Shown here: positions 60,442 to 64,000 of the stretch, piece after piece
Numbering within the stretch: the first letter of the stretch is position 1
Layout of the letters: every line of letters starts with the position of its first letter
Assembly (NCBI GenBank): GCA_947492375.1
Contig: CANLMI010000001.1
Span: 372,001 to 436,000 of the forward strand
Direction: 5' to 3'
Source: an uncultured Kordiimonas sp.
GTDB taxonomy: Bacteria > Pseudomonadota > Alphaproteobacteria > Sphingomonadales > Kordiimonadaceae
Length of the DNA: 64,000 nucleotides
Made by a program: the position numbers and the translations under genes
The notes under the pieces: model-generated
Seen by the model: only the letters and a program-made list of their open reading frames with translations
What the model was told of the DNA's origin: nothing
Database searches by the model: none

Positions 60442-62418
60442 ATGAAGGTAAGTCTATTTTCATTAGTTATGGCGTTGGGGGTAGGTACAGACGCTGCGGC
60501 AGTTTATGCCGAGCAGGAAAACCAGAAACCACCAGAGCTTGTTGATAATAATGTTCAGCGTAATAATGAGCAGACAAATCTTTATTGGGGGGATACCCAT
60601 TTACATACATCATACTCATTTGACGCTTTTATGAGCGGTAATGAAACTATTGATCCGGATGCGGCTTACCGCTGGGCAAAGGGGTTGCCGATTGTTCATC
60701 CCTATAACCGTTCGCGTGTTCAAATTGGTGCGCCATTGGATTTTCTGGTGGTGGCAGATCATGCTGAATTGATGGGGGTTATTCGTGCTGTTAATAATGA
60801 TACGGCAGAGCTTGCAGATGTATCCTGGTGGGATGGTGTCAAACGGTGGTTTGCTATTAGAACTTTGAAATCAAAAATTGCTGATGGAACTGCAGGGGAG
60901 GTGTTTAGGTCATTATTACCTGTATCGGCAGCAAATCCTGACGGTGACCCGGTTGCAGATCCAAACAATAAGCTTCCTGGTGGGGCGTTTGGCGATACGA
61001 CCAAAATTGAAACAACGGCTTGGGGCGATATTGTCGAAGCCGCGGAACGGCATAATTCCCCGGGTGAGTTCACGGCCATGATCGGTTGGGAATGGAGCTC
61101 GATACCGACGGGCGCTAATCTACACCGTGTTGTCATAACGCCAACTGATGCAAGCACAGCTAAACAATTTCTCCCTTATGGTTCGGATAATAGCCAATAC
61201 CCCCAGGATTTATGGAATTGGCTACAGTCAACATCAGAAGCGAGTGGTGCAGAGTTTCTGGCTATTCCCCATAATTCCAATATCTCGAAGGGATACATGT
61301 ATCCCTCTGTTACCTTGAAAGGTGAAAAGATTGATCGTGCTTATGCAGAAACGCGTCAGCGCTGGGAACCTGTGAGCGAGATCACTCAGATCAAGGGTGA
61401 TAGCGAAACTCATCCTGTTTTGTCACCGAATGATGAATTTGCCGATTTTGAAACCTATGGGTTTTATATCCAGCAAGAGCCAGAAACAGAACCATATAGC
61501 CCAAAAGAGGGTGATTATATCCGTTCAGGGTTAAAACGCGGGCTCGAAATTGAAGCTGATATTGGTGTTAACCCTTATAAATTCGGTGTTGTTGGCTCAA
61601 CTGATGCTCACGGGGGACTTTCCGCGGTAGAGGAGGATAATTTCCTCGGGAAGTTTGCGCGCGATTCTATTCCTGAAAATAAAGCCAGTTTTGGTATTGG
61701 CAGAACTGTAAATGGTTGGGATATGGCCGCGCAGGGTTTGGCGGCGGTTTGGGCACCAGAAAATACCCGTGAAGCGATTTTTAGTGCTTTTAAACGCCGT
61801 GAAGTTTATGGCACCACCGGGCCGCGCATGCGTGTACGATTTTTTGCAGGCTGGGGCTTTGACGAATTGAATGAGGATCAAAGTAATTTAGCTGAAGTTG
61901 GATATAGACAGGGGGTGCCGATGGGCGGTGACCTGTTCGGTAATGGCAATGGTCAGGCGCCTGAATTTCTAATACATGCAGTTCGTGACCCCGCCACTGT
62001 TAACCTTGAGCGTGTGCAGGTTGTGAAAGGATGGTTGGATAAAGACGGTAAACCACAGGAAAAGGTATTTAATGTCGCGTGGTCAGGTGATCGCCAGATT
62101 ACAGGTGATGGAGATTTGCCGACGCTTCAACATACCGTTGACCTTGAAACAGGTAAAACGGCTAATACAATCGGTGAGCCTGAGTTTATACTGAAATGGA
62201 GAGATCCTGAATTTAACCCAACTGAGCGGGCATTTTATTATGTTCGTGTGTTTGAAATTCCTTCGGCGCGGCATTCGTTACTTGATGCCATCGCCCTTCA
62301 GGCAGATGCCTATGATGGCAGGCCTTCTGTGCAGCAAGAACGGGCCTATACATCATCGATTTGGTATACACCCCAAGTGAACACCACAGATACCCCCGGT
62401 AGTGATAAAGCTGAGTGA
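60442..62418 (+). CDS. Secreted DUF3604 protein (PHP-like)
   Basis: A 658-residue exported protein. After a signal peptide (KVSLFSLVMALGVGTDAAAV, cleavage near AEQ) comes the DUF3604 domain spanning almost the whole chain. It has PHP-type metal motifs: WGDTHLHTSYSFDAF near residue 50, VVADHAELMGV near 100, IGWEWSS, IPHNSNISKGYMYP, VGSTDAHGG, and YGTTGPRMRVRFFAG. The metal-binding His/Asp pattern suggests a hydrolase, perhaps a phosphoesterase, but no substrate is established. GGAAGGGGAAATC precedes the ATG. It is followed by a PpiC-type protein and a HupE/UreJ protein in one probable operon. Confidence 0.88.
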   Translation: MKVSLFSLVMALGVGTDAAAVYAEQENQKPPELVDNNVQRNNEQTNLYWGDTHLHTSYSFDAFMSGNETIDPDAAYRWAKGLPIVHPYNRSRVQIGAPLDFLVVADHAELMGVIRAVNNDTAELADVSWWDGVKRWFAIRTLKSKIADGTAGEVFRSLLPVSAANPDGDPVADPNNKLPGGAFGDTTKIETTAWGDIVEAAERHNSPGEFTAMIGWEWSSIPTGANLHRVVITPTDASTAKQFLPYGSDNSQYPQDLWNWLQSTSEASGAEFLAIPHNSNISKGYMYPSVTLKGEKIDRAYAETRQRWEPVSEITQIKGDSETHPVLSPNDEFADFETYGFYIQQEPETEPYSPKEGDYIRSGLKRGLEIEADIGVNPYKFGVVGSTDAHGGLSAVEEDNFLGKFARDSIPENKASFGIGRTVNGWDMAAQGLAAVWAPENTREAIFSAFKRREVYGTTGPRMRVRFFAGWGFDELNEDQSNLAEVGYRQGVPMGGDLFGNGNGQAPEFLIHAVRDPATVNLERVQVVKGWLDKDGKPQEKVFNVAWSGDRQITGDGDLPTLQHTVDLETGKTANTIGEPEFILKWRDPEFNPTERAFYYVRVFEIPSARHSLLDAIALQADAYDGRPSVQQERAYTSSIWYTPQVNTTDTPGSDKAE

Positions 62419-62454
62419 TAGTATACATGGTTATAATACGGTCCAGAGGTGGTC

Positions 62455-63315
62455 ATGATTAGATCCTTTTTTCGTGAACCGCTTGTTTGGTTTTTGTTTG
62501 GCGGCGTATTCTTTTTTCTTTTACTGAAAATGGCTGATCCTTTGGACGGTGATACTATCATTTTTGATGATGCAGATATCATTAGCTATTTGCAGTATCG
62601 ATCTAAAGCTTTCGATGAGAACGCTGCTCGTGAGGCCTGGAAAGCGATGGATGAACAGGGGCGGGCACAGATAGAAGCCGATTATACGCGTGACGAAATA
62701 TTATATAGAGAAGCGCTGAAGCTTGGGTTGGATACAAATGATGAAGTTGTCCGGCGGCGTATCATTCAAAAAATGGATTATGTGCTCGCGGGCTTTGCTT
62801 CATTAAAGGAAGAGGTCAGTGAAGAAGCACTGCGTCAATATTACCGCGATAACATCAGCAATTATAAGCGCGGCGCTCTTATCAGTTTTTCGCATTGGTT
62901 TTTTGATCGCCGCAAGAATGGAATAGAGGATGCCGGGAAAAGGGCTGCTGCGGCACTAAATTTTTTATCGCATAACCAGAAAGAAGAGTTGCCTTCTGGT
63001 AGTGACCGTTTCTTCTTTCAAAAGAATTATGTTGAGCAGTCTTTCGGTACGATAGAAAGCCATTTTGGAAGTGAGTTTGCTGCAAGTGTTTTCAACGAAG
63101 AGTTGCCATTGAGGCAGTGGACAATGCCGATACAGTCCGAGTATGGGGTTCATCTGGTTTTTGTGCACAGTTTATTGCCTTCCGGCACTCTTTCTTTTGA
63201 AGAGGTTGCGCCTCGTGTTCTTATAGATTATCGAAGGGAATTGAATGGCGATATGCGAAAAATCGCATACGAGAAAATAAAATCTACATACCATATATCA
63301 CGTGTTGAAAAATGA
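62455..63315 (+). CDS. Membrane-anchored PpiC-type peptidyl-prolyl isomerase
   Basis: A 286-residue protein with one N-terminal membrane helix (about 8-26, PLVWFLFGGVFFFLLLKMA) and a periplasmic part with a SurA/PpiC-like helical arm (DEILYREALKLGLDTNDEVVRRRIIQKMDYV) and a degenerate parvulin domain (about 135-245, RGALISFSHWFF, SEYGVHLVFVHSLLPSG). Parvulin key residues look partly lost, so it may act as a chaperone only. ATG 62455 follows GAGGTGG. It overlaps the next gene by ATGA at 63312. Confidence 0.82.
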   Translation: MIRSFFREPLVWFLFGGVFFFLLLKMADPLDGDTIIFDDADIISYLQYRSKAFDENAAREAWKAMDEQGRAQIEADYTRDEILYREALKLGLDTNDEVVRRRIIQKMDYVLAGFASLKEEVSEEALRQYYRDNISNYKRGALISFSHWFFDRRKNGIEDAGKRAAAALNFLSHNQKEELPSGSDRFFFQKNYVEQSFGTIESHFGSEFAASVFNEELPLRQWTMPIQSEYGVHLVFVHSLLPSGTLSFEEVAPRVLIDYRRELNGDMRKIAYEKIKSTYHISRVEK

Positions 63316-64000
63316 TTGCCCGGTTAGCGTTTGTTGTAGTTTTTATTATGATGCTATTGAGTGCGAATAAGGCAATTTTTGCGCACGAAGGTCGGCCCGT
63401 TTATATCGAGGCTACCGTGTCAGGTACAGAAGTGCAGTTGTTATGGAAGGTTCCACCTGTTTTGGAAACGCATGATGTACCGTCGGTTTCTATTGAAAAT
63501 AAAGATTGTGCCATTCATGCAGTGCTTGCGCGTCAGCCACTATTTGGCGCCGTAATTTATAAATGTAAGTCGGTTCAGAGTAAGCTTCATATTAAGATTG
63601 ATTATCCGCGTTCCAATCCTGTTTTATCAACATTATTATTTCTAAAGTCATCAGACATTGAAATACATCAATTGTTTGGCCCCGATGAAGAAAATATCAC
63701 AGTAAACCTTGCTGGTAATATTCATAAAAGTTTCTCGGCTGCTTCTTATGCCTTGATTGGGGCAGAGCATATACTGGCAGGGTATGACCATCTACTTTTT
63801 GTCTTATGTCTTGTGTTTTTATGTCGGGATACAAGATCACTTATATATGCGGTTACTGGCTTTACGGTCGGGCATTCCTTGACACTTGCTGTTGCCGTTT
63901 TATGGGAGGTGTCGGTTCGGCCTGATTTTGTGGAGCCAATGATTGCAGCAAGTATTATAATACTGGCGAGAGAAATCATATTGCCAGCAAGAACTTTGAC
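63312..64000 (+). CDS. HupE/UreJ-type membrane protein (partial, runs off the window)
   Basis: 229 residues are visible; the gene continues past the window end. It has a signal peptide (RLAFVVVFIMMLLSANKAIFA, cleavage before HEG), an extracytoplasmic domain of about 120 residues, and then the HupE/UreJ_2 membrane domain with GAEHILAGYDHLLFVLCLVFL and GFTVGHSLTLAVAVL, where conserved His and Asp suggest metal transport. Its ATG overlaps the stop of the PpiC-type gene (ATGA), showing tight coupling of the DUF3604 / PpiC / HupE set. Confidence 0.85.
   Translation, partial: MIARLAFVVVFIMMLLSANKAIFAHEGRPVYIEATVSGTEVQLLWKVPPVLETHDVPSVSIENKDCAIHAVLARQPLFGAVIYKCKSVQSKLHIKIDYPRSNPVLSTLLFLKSSDIEIHQLFGPDEENITVNLAGNIHKSFSAASYALIGAEHILAGYDHLLFVLCLVFLCRDTRSLIYAVTGFTVGHSLTLAVAVLWEVSVRPDFVEPMIAASIIILAREIILPARTL

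Overview
The window reads as a chromosomal segment of a marine-type alphaproteobacterium. Supporting signs are the mfd / sdhE / recG neighbourhood, DUF2336, the NDUFS4-like complex I subunit, the CX14CX2C form of QueE, and a complete Caulobacter/Sphingomonas-style ceramide gene set. The gene mix recalls Kordiimonadales or relatives, but that placement is an inference from gene content. Core genes are moderately GC-rich; several interspersed hypotheticals are clearly more AT-rich.

Region by region. 0-5 kb: the end of a flagellar hook-junction operon (flgK, flgL), then a DUF2336 protein coupled through a 29-codon ORF to a soluble PAS histidine kinase. 5-11 kb: minus-strand S10 peptidase, NAD kinase, moaA and a miniature flagellar-rod-like protein, then a DsbA-family oxidoreductase and a beta-barrel protein. 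11-22 kb: mfd, sdhE, recG, an acyl-CoA carboxyltransferase subunit and an MscS channel, with AT-rich hypotheticals between them. One of these hypotheticals is flanked by a duplicated piece of the mscS 3' end.

22-37 kb is the most distinctive part. It is a block of about 15 kb that appears devoted to bacterial sphingolipids and their handling in the envelope. Serine palmitoyltransferase, acyl carrier protein, an oxidoreductase of the ceramide-reductase type and an acyl-ACP synthetase form one operon. A GNAT-type ceramide synthase candidate sits with a fatty-acid hydroxylase and a P-loop kinase in another. A DUF2141 protein, a ceramide-kinase-like lipid kinase, a nucleotidyltransferase-like protein and an M23 peptidase run on the plus strand. 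Between them lie lptF, lptG and a MOP-family flippase, joined by ATGA overlaps. The intergenic region before lptF carries an ordered array of four 7-bp half-sites.

37-50 kb: recX, a mocA/xdhC pair, nhaB, a double cold-shock protein, a thioesterase, two tRNAs, two decayed genes side by side (a BRCT protein with an internal deletion and a membrane protein with a frameshift plus an amber codon), modBC without modA, and metC with sseA. 50-55 kb: hspQ, queF/queE/queC and an OmpA-family protein. 55-60 kb: an FMN-binding glutamate-synthase-like protein, a LuxR solo with two nearby dyad sites, tRNA-Asn, a NADAR-domain protein, and a tRNA-Cys whose 3' end is duplicated 475 bp away, as left by a tRNA-targeting integrative element. 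60-64 kb: a DUF3604 / PpiC / HupE-UreJ trio running off the end of the window.

Transcription units are well delimited: several strong bidirectional hairpin terminators lie between convergent genes. All functions are assigned by reading motifs in the translated sequence; no database search was run.
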